From: Watersipora subatra
Taxonomy: Eukaryota > Bryozoa > Gymnolaemata > Cheilostomatida > Watersiporidae
Direction: 5' to 3'
Length of the DNA: 64,000 nt
Assembly (NCBI RefSeq): GCF_963576615.1
Contig: NC_088708.1
Coordinates: 6,696,001-6,760,000 of the forward strand
The position numbers were made by a program, and so were the translations under genes. Below, piece after piece: positions 1-12,000 of this stretch (position 1 is its first letter; each line of letters begins with the position of its first letter). The notes below the pieces were generated by a model. It made no database searches and was not told the DNA's origin. It was given only the letters and a program-made list of their open reading frames with translations.

Positions 1-176
1 GCTGGAAGTATGGTTCACTCGTTGTTGTTAATCCTGGGTTTAAGTTAAAATTGTAGCTGGAAGTATAGTTCACTCGTTGTTGTTAATCCTGGGTTTAAGT
101 TAAGATTGTAGCTTGAAGTATGGTTCACTCGTTGTTGTTAATCCTGGGTTTAAGTTAAGATTGTAGCTGGAAGTAC
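1..176. repeat. 55-bp tandem repeat, about 3 copies
   Basis: Near-identical units start at 1, 56, 111 and (partial) 166. Each contains the words GGTTCACTCGTTGTTG and CCTGGGTTTAAG with a few substitutions. The array probably continues left of the window. It lies in or upstream of an intron of the coiled-coil gene. Confidence 0.9.
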
Positions 177-225
177 AGCTATGTCAGAAAATATCAATTG
201 AAGAAGACTGTCTAGCAGAACTTAA

Positions 226-1014
226 ACCATAACTGTCGCGTACAACTTTTATCGTATTTCCTAGGTAAATTAGATACGCTGATTCCGATTTTGTACTCAG
301 AATATAGATTGGTCCACTAACCTTCAAAGTCATGAAGGCTTTGTTAAAGCGTTTCAATATCTGTCTCGAAAACAACGCAATCGGCACAACAAGCTCTGCC
401 CATAAATATTTGATGTAGCCTAGCTTTTTAGGAATGGAAGTTAAGGATGTTTAGTCCGATTTAGAATGATAGAGATGGGTGTCGTAAAACCCATTATTAT
501 CAAAATTGAGCCTGTAAAATAATCTGTCTTTTATGAAAGGTAGATAAACCATTTAAAATTGCTCAAAGCTTGTTACATGATGTTTAATAGGCTGAATGTC
601 GAGAAAAATGAGCTCAAAAAAGCGCGATTTTATCAAAAGCTAGCGTTATTGCGTTTTTTGAGCTCATTTTTGATTATGCAATGTTAAATAGCTTATCTAC
701 TTTTCAGAAATGACCGAAATTATTTTGAAGGCTGAATTTAGATAATGGGTTTTAAGACACCCATCTCTATCATTCTAAATCAGACTAAACATCCCTAACG
801 TCCGTTCCTAAAAAGCTAAGTTGCATCAAATATTTATTGGCGGAGCTTGTTGTGCCGATCCGTGCTGTTTTTGAGACCGATATTAAAACGCCTTTAAAAA
901 GCCTTCATTACTCTGAAAGTTATTGGACCAATCTTTATTGTGAGTACAAAATCGGTATCAGCGTGTCTGATTTACCTAGTAAATACAATAGAGGTTGTAC
1001 GTGACAGTTATGGT
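226..1014. mobile_element. Foldback DNA element, 789 bp, flanked by TTAA
   Basis: The left arm (226 to about 490) is the inverted copy of the right arm (about 735 to 1014). The ends read ACCATAACTGTC and GACAGTTATGGT and are directly flanked by TTAA at 222-225 and 1015-1018. Complementarity runs almost to the centre: GAGCTCAAAAAAGCG near 611 pairs with its inverse near 652. There is no credible ORF. TTAA target duplications are known from piggyBac and Kolobok elements, so this looks like a non-autonomous foldback MITE of a TTAA-type family. The superfamily is inferred. Confidence 0.82.
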
Positions 1015-1568
1015 TTAAGTTTTTGAGACTAATCATAATAATGAGGCGGAGTGCTTTCTCCATATTTTTAATTCGATGCCTACCATTGCTGAACATAGTA
1101 AGAACATGGACAAAATAAATGTGCTAACCACGAGAGAAAATGATGTGCTAATCAACAACAATTGAAACATTTTGATTCGAGGCGAGGATAAATGTCTTGA
1201 TACAAAGTCAGGGATAAACAGACACAAGAAATCGACTATAGTAGTGATAGTAGTGTCACCATTCTAAACTGGGAAGACTAAAAGCACAATTCAGTAGGCC
1301 AGACATCAAACAGCGGGAAATGTTTGATCTACCACATTTAATGGACATATTTCCAAAGTTTTTACATTCTATAGTTTAAGATCCCATGATTAAAGTAGTG
1401 CTGGAAAACTGCAATGCGTAGTTTCTGTTGGAGTTGTCCTCTTGTTGCTGTTTTGGATATTATACTGAAAAAAAATTACTAAATTTGCCTTGATAATTTT
1501 GGCACCCCATTAAAAAAAATTTTTGGCAATGCAGATGGTATGATGTTGTTATATGTGCTTTATTTTAG
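1015..1568. other. Intron remainder before the first visible exon
   Basis: No coding signal is seen. The stretch ends in a pyrimidine-rich tract and the acceptor TTTATTTTAG at 1559-1568, which defines the start of the first coding exon in the window. Confidence 0.6.
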
Positions 1569-3091
1569 ATGGATTCACATTAGCACAGGTCGTCGAGTTG
1601 GTTGGAGTTGTTGCTCGCTGCTGTGAGCGAATGACTGAATCAGCAGTTGCAATGTTGGCAGGGGAAATGATTGAGACAGATATCAAGGCCAGTATTAACT
1701 TTAATCAGGAACAAAGAGGAGTGCTTGGAAATAAAATCGCAGAACAACTGGTCAAAAAATTTTCTGGAGTTCGTCAGCGACTCAATTATATTGTAAAGCA
1801 CTCAGTTTCAAAGAAACAGTTTGACAATTTACATATTCAGAATGAGGCTTTGGCGCAGCAGCTAGCTGAATGTGAGGAGAGCAGTTCTCCAAAGTTGGCT
1901 ACTCAAGGCACTGTAGAGCCAGAGCCTGGTGAGACGGACTATATCACAGCATTGCTTGATCGGTGCAGAGCCGAAATTCTCTGTATATCAACAGACATTA
2001 CACGTTTAGATATATCACATGTGGAGACTCGTTTACAGTCTCTAAATACAGCCCTCAGTGAACTTGATCAGCGCAAGGCTGCCAACGATTTTAGTTTAGA
2101 ATCTTCAATTGAGTCATATTGCAACAAGCTAGCGGTGCAAGCAGCGGCAACCTATGAACTCGCCCGTTGTCTTTCCGATGGTCTTGATGTATCACAGGCT
2201 CTGACATCTATAGAGAATTGCCTTAAATCTACCTCAGGTCTCGTAACTAGTATTGAAGACATATCTCTTAGAAACTACGCTCTTCTTGTGTCTGAGAGGC
2301 TCCTTATTTCCCACGAATTAGACCATCTAGTGCTAACAGGCCAATGGAAAGGCTTTATACATAATCAGTCAGCTGACTTGACAAGAAAGGCCCTTGTCAC
2401 TGAGACTTTACATCGAATAGATGCGTTCTGCATGTCTAAGGGGCAGCCATTAGCTAACATATTTCTTAACAGCTGTATAAGCAACCTCTTGCGGCAGAAC
2501 ATCGATGGAAGACCCACTTTGGACATGTTAAGGAATGAGACATCACTAGTTGCCACATTGTTGAAGAATGTAGAAGAAGCTTTGGCAGCATGTGTTAGGG
2601 AGCATGTCTCTCTTTATACATCTGATCTCGTAAACTTTGGGTCTATAGAAATAGGGGAAGTCGAGTCATTGCTGGATGGTATCACCAGCAGGCTCTGCAA
2701 AGAAATCAAACTCCTTGCCTCCACTGGCAATCTGTCAAACATCTCGACTAATTGGCTGCACAGAAAAGTCTGTGAAGTTTGTGAAAGAGCTAAAGGACTA
2801 GAGGCTAAAGATATGCCGAGCGATGTGGCTGAACTAGCTCTCAAGCTATATATGTTTGAGAGCAAGTTCAATTCTTTCTCTTGCCTCATAACGAGTAGAG
2901 AGACTTCTACACTGTCGCAGTCACTAATAAGTGAAGCCTCGAAATTAGCCGGACTGTCAGCTGAGTTAGCAAGGAAGTCGGCTGTAGAAGGTTCAACAGA
3001 GTCGAAAATAGCCTTCCTCGCTCATCGTCTTGACAGGACTGACCGCCTCTTAGCCACTTGCACTAGTCGTTACAGCGACACTGTTCAGCAG
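1569..3091 (+). CDS. Large 1.5-kb exon of the MPRIP/TRIOBP-like gene
   Basis: The single open exon encodes about 507 residues, mostly helical and rich in Leu, Glu, Ser and Ala, with no membrane segment. It enters in phase 1 (acceptor TTTTAG then AT) and leaves in phase 0 at CAG|GTAAAT. It joins in frame to the 3179 exon (VMTEVVHNMQ). Long MPRIP isoforms also carry a very large internal helical exon, so this may be its counterpart. That is inference, because I cannot align residues with confidence. A separate gene ending here is unlikely, since the phase-0 junction keeps the frame open. Confidence 0.75.
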
Positions 3092-6000
3092 GTAAATTTA
3101 TTTTTTCAAAACTGTTTTGTTTAGTATCACCTGTAGAGCTTTTTCAAAAGGAGATCTTGTAATTGCTCGTTGTTTCAGGTGATGACAGAGGTAGTACATA
3201 ACATGCAAATCAGTCTTTTGAGACACCAGCTTGATGCAGGTGACTATCCAGCGTCTCCTTTAGAGCAGTCCCTAACACAGCAAGTCGAAAGTCTCAAGTT
3301 GAAACTGCAGCTGACCAATCAGCGCAGCGATAAGGTAATGCTATCTCAAATCTGTTCTCTCGTCACATCCTGTCGTAATAGACATCGTTCTAGAACTTAT
3401 CGCCAAGTAGCTATTTTCCTTGCTAATATTTATGACTTGCATCTCATGTCACTTTCGTATTGCTTCCAAGTAAAATTTTATTACAAGCTCGTTGAGCCAT
3501 TTCTCAGTTTATCCTGTTTTGATAGTTCTACTCACCAATAATAACTGAACATGTTGTTGCCGCAAAGAGGTTCTACACCATACCGGAGCAATCGCGTGCT
3601 TATGTTTAGCTTGTGAATGTGAGCCAGCATGAAAAAGCTGTGGAGGCGCTGCACGATGAGATGTCACTGTTAAAAGTGGAGCATTCAACGGAGCTGGATG
3701 AAAGCAAGCGGGACATGAAGATGGTGCTCAAATCAGTCAAGGCTGAAGAGTACCGGATGGCCACTGAGATGACTAAGCATATCGCTGACCTTGAAAGCCA
3801 GTTAGCGGACGCACAGCGAGCTCGTCAGGTATCGTTACCTTATCCTTTATCAGCTGTTGTGTTTTCTTGCTTGCCCTGTGCCAATTGCATATGCGCCTGC
3901 TATTTGGGACATATCTTTACCATGCCTACTCGGGTGCCTAGATTGGCGCGCACCACTGAATGTGATGTGTTTGAAAAATTGTTTTGGAATTTTCCTAGAA
4001 TGCTGTGGTCATCTGACACGCACCACTCCACATGTCACACCAATAGCAGTGTTCTTACAAGAATAATCGAATAACCAAATTTCCATTAGCCAACAAAAAT
4101 AGTAGAAATAATGAGGTTGCATTATTAGAATAAAAAACGGGGTAATGAATACTGTTTGGTTCAGCGCCATTTTATATATAAAAAAAAACTCTAACCAATT
4201 GCATGACCCTGGATCTGTTAGTTAAGGTATGTGTCTTTAAGCATTCTTTGTGAAAATAGTAATTCTCTGTTTATTCTGAAGACTATTGACTCTGATTTTT
4301 GACAATTGTGTAAATTTTCGTTGGTAATTACGGTTAAGAATATGGTTATATGAAAATTTAAAAGTAACAAGGCTACTTTGTTATTATACAAAACTTCCTA
4401 AAATATGCGTTGAGTGTGATAAAAATAGCTTAAACTCTGGTAGTAAATATGTAAGGTTTATTATTGTCTCGAGCAAAAATCTGCTAATACGAATAATCAC
4501 AGAAACATTTAGAGACGTAATTGTGAAATGTTTGCTTATACTCCTTTAGGTTAGCTTTATTTGTTATATAAAGGACTTTAAGAATACCTAATTGTCTCGC
4601 TTTCTCTTGAAGAACAATGCAGAAATGACTATTTGCGCGATTATATTGCGCGATTATATTGCGATACTCTAGTCATTTTGTAATGATATACTCTCAGGGT
4701 GAGCAACCTTTCAACTGCTGTGAGTTTAAAGGTTTCTCTTCAATACTTGAAAGCGTTCTATCCCATTTGAGGAAGTTTTGTGTCATCACTTTGTAAGAAA
4801 CCTCAGCGTCACAGTTATGATTGTGCATAAGAACTCTCTTGGAAGAATAACAACCTACTATTTATTAACCACTAGGTGTGCTTATACTGACATTACACCC
4901 CTTATTTCATCAGCGCAGCACGCTGACAGCTCGCACCGCAGATCTTCCCTCACTTTACATTTCCTCATTTCAATGCCTGTTCATGGCTTTTTCTGAAATG
5001 TAGTGTATCGGTCTGGTTCTCTGTTTCCTTGTTTAGCTTGTTAGTCCAAATAGCGGCAGCTTGAGTCCTCCGATTCCTCTGCTAGTCCTCTGCTGTCCTC
5101 TTGAGTCCTCTGCTGTCCTCTTGAGTCCTCTGCTGTCCTCTTGAGTCCTCTGCTGTCCTCTTGAGTCCTCTGCTGTCCTCTTGAGTCCTCTGCTGTCCTC
5201 TTGATTCCTCTGCTGTCCTCTTGAGTCCTCTGCTGTCCTCTTGAGTTCTCTGCTGTCCTCTTGAGTCCTCTGCTGTCCTCTTGAGTCTTCTGATTCCTCT
5301 GCTAGTCCTCTGCTGTCCTCTCGAGTCCTCTGCTGTCCTCTCGAGTCCTCTGCTAGTCCTTTTGAGTCCTCTGCTGTCCTCTTGAGTCCTCTGCTGTCCT
5401 CTTGAGTTCTCTGCTGTCCTCTTGAGTCCTCTGCTGTCCTCTTGAGTCCTCTGCTAGTCCTCTGCTGTCCTCTTGAGTCCTCTGATTCCTCTGCTAGTCC
5501 TCTGCTGTCATCTTGAGTCCTCTGCTGTCCTCTTGAGTCCTCTGCTGTCCTCTTGAGTCTTCTGATTCCTCTGCTAGTCCTCTGCTGTCCTCTCGAGTCC
5601 TCTGCTAGTTCTTTTGAGTCCTCTGCTGTCCTCTTGAGTCCTCTGCTGTCCTCTCGAGTCCTCTGCTGTCCTCTTGAGTCCTCTGCTAGTCCTCTTGAGT
5701 CTTCTGCTGTCCTCTTGATTCCTCTGCTGTCCTCTTGAGTCCTCTGCTGTCCTCTTGAGTCCTCTGCTATTCTCTTGAGTCCTCTGATGTCCTCTTGAGT
5801 CCTCTGCTGTCCTCTTGAGTCCTCTGCTAGTCTTCTTGAGTCCTCTGATAGTTCTCTCGAGTCCTCTGCTGTCCTGAAAAGGAGGTATGACATCACAAAA
5901 TGTGCATTTTGCAAAAATTGTTATTGAGCAACAACTTTTACCACGAGTAATTTCCTCTTGAAACCATTTTAATCACTCTACACACTTGTGCGCATACAGT

Positions 6001-9000
6001 AACTTAGCCAGTAATAAGAGCCAAGCCTTCTAGTATAGTTATGTAGTCTACTAAAATCTAGTTTACTAGACTAACGGAAAAAATTAGTGCTTTTGACAAC
6101 GCAGTCAGTCTTTTACTCCAAAACCTTTGAAAATAGCCTTGGATTTGCCACAAAAACAAATCTTGTATAATTATGTGTATGCTATTACCTAATTCTTCAG
6201 GTACATATATAGGTGAGGTATCGTAGTCGATTGATTGTCGCTTTCCAGCATTACCAGCATTGTCATGTCACTATGACAACAGCTCAAATCAATAAAACAT
6301 ACTAGATGAGTTTTTGTTGTGTTGTTGTCAAGCTTATTTCATGATAAAAAAACAGCCCATGCAAAATCTGTAAATTTCTGAAGCTGCTTGTCCGAAGTAG
6401 TTTTCAGCATTTTAGCATCTTTTTGCACTAAGAGCAGACCAAGAGAGGCAGTTGTATGCATTGAAACCTTGACTACAATCACCTAAACATTCACCATTTT
6501 TGACATGTGACATAAAACTCAAACAAAGATTTGTCTCCACATACTAAACAATTTCCAATACGCAATTCTTGCAGTTTCCTGAATCGTTGCAGTCGTGTAA
6601 ATATACACGTATGTATGTAGCCTCCTTCAGATGTACTTACCTAAAATATTTATCATTATTCAAGGTGTTGAATGAGTCTATCGAAGTACAGGGTACTCCT
6701 ATAAGAATATTTACAACAACATGATGGTTATGACATACGTAGCAACTATCAAACTGATGAACTTTACACGTTTCAGTTTGTCTCAAGTTGATTTGGCATT
6801 AACTAGACCATGGAAAAAATACTACTTTATAGTCTTTAAAATTGTTGTGTCACCACCTACATGTACTTCAATCTATCAGGTACAACATTTTAAAATCATT
6901 TCTTTCATCTACTATCATAAATGGTCCACATTAAAAGTACTAACTAGCCTTCCTTCACTCCGATAGATCATATATTATGTAAGGGGTCATCTCCCATCAT
7001 ATCATATAGTCACTAAGGAGTATCTGAAAAGTATAATAATGTGAAGATACCCAAAAGCTTCTTATAAAGTCAGAAAAATGTCCCCATTTGAGCCGTTTTG
7101 GAAAGATATTCTAATCTATGGCAGTTTTGTGATGGTGTCGATCAACTGTTCGCTTTTTAAGAGCTTGCAATCACATTTCCACATATTTTGCACCTACAAC
7201 ACGGCAGAGTAAGACATGGTGAATCTTTTGATACCAAATAACTGTAATGTGAATTTTGTTGCAAGTCAACCTTTAAGGAACACTCTACAATTTGGGTTTA
7301 TCTAAAATTAAGGTTCAGAATTTTGTGATGACATTTTCTTTGTAAGTATCATGATGTATTGGGTATTACTAACTCAAAGTGCCAACACAAACTTGCGAGC
7401 AGCTAGTAAATTCTATTGGCCATAAATTATAAAATGGCAACAAAAAAAAATTTGTTTCTTGAATGTTATACTTTTTTTGTTCTTTCTTTTATGACTCAGA
7501 TACACAACTGATTTCTTTATCTACAGACTCGGTATGAGTCATGTTTAGAATAAACAATCCCGGAGAAATAAACTCGGGGCAGGATGTTTGATGCCATGCT
7601 CTAAATAAACTCGGGGCGGGATGTTTGATGCCATGCTCTAAATAAACTCAGGGCAGGATGTTTGATGCCATGCTCTAAATAAATTACATGTTAACTCATC
7701 AAATCTGAATTTGTCACCATACATTACAACTAAATGGAACGTTATAGAAAAACCAGCTATACCTGTAATTTTAAATGGGAGCGTATTATGAGTCTCTTTT
7801 TAATGCGCACTATTTCACCGCCCTGTTATATAATTATGTACGCTAGCGCTCTGGCAGTTCAGTCGGTTGTAGAACATCATCAGGTATAATAACCATATGA
7901 GCAATTACTCTGGAGAACGCAGTTGTTAGAGTGTCAGTCAGCAATGCTAAAAGCCGCCGGTTCAAATCTCATACAACGCAATCGTTTTTCTCAACCTCCC
8001 ACTGTGGCTTCAGAAAGGCGAATGGATGCGGGTCTTATTATAGTAAAGATTAACGGTTATAAATTAGGTAGTCTGTTGTTGATGTGAGGAGTATTTAAGA
8101 CATCGGATGAGATGGTTATATGGGATGGATGGAAATTACAGGCAGCAGAGAAACAACTGGAACGATGTAGACCAGACTCAGTGCCTCTTGAAGAGCATGC
8201 GCAGCTGAAAGAGAAGGTCAGAGACCTGGAGAACTGTCTGCATGAGATGCAAGAAGAGTTTGAGGAGGTAGCTTTTTCTTATAACCAATATTTTACTTCA
8301 ACATGTATGAATGATGATCCTTATGCATGGTATGGTTATCAGAATTGACAGTGAGATGCATGTTTAAATGCATAGTGAGGTCAGCGGACTGTTTGGTGAG
8401 GCTTTTCTTTGATTCAAGCGTAAATACACGGAGGACACTGACAGCTCTCAGTTCCAACCAGCTAACTTTTTCATCTTTGCGCGCTTAGAAGTAGTATTGC
8501 TCATTTATTTTGTTTTTGATATAAATTACATAAGGCTGTATGTATGTTTAGAAGAGTAATTTGCAATTCCGTAGTATACAGTTCTGTTCTTTAGTACTAT
8601 CTAGAAGTTACCATGAAACTCGTGAAACACCCGCTACTTGAGCAGCCTGTAGTATCATTGTCGTAAACAGCTTTTATTTTTAGGCATTCTCAGATTGGAA
8701 AATATCAAGCTTAGTTCGTTAGGGCTAGGCTAGCTCGAAGGGTCACATGCAAGAAAATTCAGTTATTGTAATTTTAAGTTGTATGCCGGGTTTTTAACTC
8801 TGTGGCTTCTCTTTAGTACGTATACAGATTTGAAAGTGTAAGTGTTGGCCGTGAAGATATATTCAGAGAGATGTGTGTTGTAGGAACTCTACCAGGAAAG
8901 AGCTGACCACATGGCAGAGCTTGATAAATCCAGAGCGGAACTTCTATCACTCATCAGTAAGAGCGACAGCCAGCAGTTGGGTGTCCAGGATGTACAAGAG

Positions 9001-12000
9001 CAGTACAAAGCTGTCATAGATAAGCTCGAAGTGAGTAGTTTCTCTCGCATAGATTAGTTTATGCCTATGTCTTAGGATCCCAGTCTATGTCTCACGGATC
9101 AACTCATGACGCCATTGTCCATGGCAAAAGCTCAAGTAACTAAAGGTTGATGCATAGGAAACCTTTTATTGCGTTGGCAAAAATTGAATTGATACAATAA
9201 GAGCAATACTGTTTCAAAGGTTGATCCTGTAGTGTAGAGGAAGTATTGGTCATGAAAAAGTCGGTCTGGAAAGATTGTGCCAAAAAGTAGCCAAAATTTC
9301 ACCTATCAATAAATATGGCTGACAATTTGTAAATGCGCGAGACTCTTTGCAGCTCATAAAAGCTCATTGCAATCATCGATATGCTTTCAGCAGTTTGCAG
9401 ACAAACCAGCTTTTTATGTGCAATAGAACAGGAATTACGAGCTTCGATCCGTTGTAAGCTGAGTTCAGATCACCGCAATCATGCTATCAGATAATATGCT
9501 ATAAATATGCGAATTCTATATTAAAAAACAAGTGGCATAAGCAAACCATAATTATAATACATGCAGAAACAAAAATATTTGCACTGTTTGTACCGCAGGT
9601 TGCGTTCTGATTGTTGCTTTCGTATGGAATCATTTTATCTTCTTCTGGCTGTTCAATACCTACCATTGTGTCTGCTGACCTCGACTCTTTTTCTGCACTG
9701 CTTCACTAGTCAGTATCAGCATCCAAACAATTTTTTAGCAGAGCAAAACTTTTACGGGTTGCTATTTAAAAAAGTTTTCTTGACAATAATGATAAACTTT
9801 TAGCCGGATTCACGCCTATCACAAGTCGTCCAAAGCATGGTAATTGCTAAAACATTTTCATATACGTCGAAGTTTCAAGACTGCGTTAAACAAGGAGCTA
9901 CTATTAGCGTGATACAGCTACTCATTATTTCTATGGTGGTGCTTTCAAAGTTTTTAATGAAAAAACCTAAAGACTTGAAGTTGAAATACAGACTTCGGGA
10001 CGAACAGTAACGAATTATTTGTTATTGATCTAAACGAGTCATTATTAGCACATTTTTGTTGACACCTTTTTACTTATCACTTGTTAATATGGCTTCATAA
10101 ATTTTCATTTTGGGTTCGTAAAGATTGAAAATGTCAAATAGTGGTCGTCAAACAGAAGTGGCATTCAAACAGAAGTGGCGTACAAACAGAAGTGGTGTAC
10201 AAACAGAAGGGGCGTACAAATAGAAGTGACGTACAAATAGAAGTGGCGTACAAATAGAAGTGGCGTTCAATTAAAGGGTGGCACTCTGTTTTTCATTCCT
10301 TCTGTAGTGGCGATTAAATACAGGTGGCATTCAAATAGAGGTGGCATTCAAACACAGGTGTTATGGTATGTAAAGTTTTTGCGTCGTACTACGTAAAAAT
10401 TTCCATATAACGTAACGTGTGAAGTCAGTGAGTTCTCAAATTTGATTTGAATAATGAACATTTCGTAGTTTGCCTTAAAGATATTGCTTTCTCTCTTGCC
10501 GCGCTTTAGAAAAGAGAGAAAACGATGTATAGGGGTATCTCTATTATATATACTAGTGCTCTGGCAGTCTATTTCGCCGTGAGAAATTGTCAGGCATGTT
10601 GATAAAGCACAGATCAGAAGTAGCTGTGCAATTATTCGGTGTGGGTGTTAGAGTGCCTGTCTACCGGTCTGGTGTGGGTGTTAGAGTGCCTGTTTACCAG
10701 TCTGGTGTGGGTGTTAGAGTGCCTGTCTACCAGTCTGGTGTGGGTGTTAGAGTGCCTGTTTACCAGTCTGGTGTGGGTGTTAGAGTGCCTGTCTACCGGT
10801 CTGAATGTCACGAGTTGAAGTATCGTCGAAAACTATCTTTTATCATAACCTTGGGCCTTTTCGACGAACGCCTGGACAGATAGACACCGCTCATATTATA
10901 ATAAAGTTATGTTTTGTTTTACTTCATTGTAGGCATATTAAAATAAAATTTTAGGCAAATTAACATTGAAGGAGTGCGTTCTCCATAACTCATTGTAAAA
11001 TTACAGCTATTATGGACCGTGAGCCGAGTGAAAATGATTAGAAAAAGGTGACAAGTTGTCAATCCAACCCAATAATACGACAGTAATACTACAGTAATAC
11101 TACAGTTATACTACAGTAATACGACAGTAATAATACTACAGTAATACTACAGTAATAATACTACAGTTACACTACAGTAATACTACAGTAATACTACAGT
11201 TATACTACAGTAATACTACAGTTATACTACAGTAATACTACAGTTATACTACAGTAATACTAAAGTAATACTACAGTTACGGTAGTCATTAAATTAAAAA
11301 GTTAAATCTAGTTTTTTTTTCATTTTGAAAGACCAATGGGGGTGAGTTTGTGAAGATTTTAAAATGGATTAGGCAATTTACATATATTTTACTAATTGTA
11401 TGACGTTAAATCCCTATAACATAAATGTTCCTGGAACAGATTGTTTACGTCGTAAGAGCATCTACTGTATGTACTTGTGTTTACAATTTTCTTCTCATGT
11501 TGCATCGATTTCCATTATTTGTCGGAACAAGGAAATCAACTATGCAACGTATATGCGTATGGACATTAGTCGGTCGGACGACTCAGTATGCATCATCTCC
11601 TTTGTAAATGTCATGTTAGTGCTGTCTGCTAGCTTTGAGTCTGGCTCACGGAATCCCGCTAACTACACAACAGCTGTCGTGGTGGTTTGTGAGTGTTGGA
11701 GTTGTTCATCCACAGGCAGAGCGAGCCTCCTTACAGCAATGGATTGATGAGATCAGAGAAGCCCATCGGGATGAGATAGATGCTCTCCAGCATGAGCGAG
11801 ACAATGCGCTTGCCGATGAAGTGATGGCTACTCAGACAGCGCTGGAGACGATGAGGTCGGGACATTTGATAGAGGTGGAAGAGATGCGGGACAAGATGCG
11901 GGAGCTCGAGGAAAAATCCGCCAGACTGTTACAGGTGGAAAGAGATCTTCTTTTGCAAACGTGAGTGTCTGGTTGGATGGCTGCTTTCTCACATTGTTAG

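Noticed and set aside
1569..3091. Dynactin p150 or another separate coiled-coil gene for the large exon
   Set aside because: No CAP-Gly or dynactin signature is visible, and the exon splices in phase to the following MPRIP-like exons.
5033..5914. 293-codon minus-strand open frame, (EDSRGQQRT)-like repeats
   Set aside because: It coincides exactly with the 20-bp tandem array; the periodic frame follows from the repeat and has no domain, promoter or splice context.
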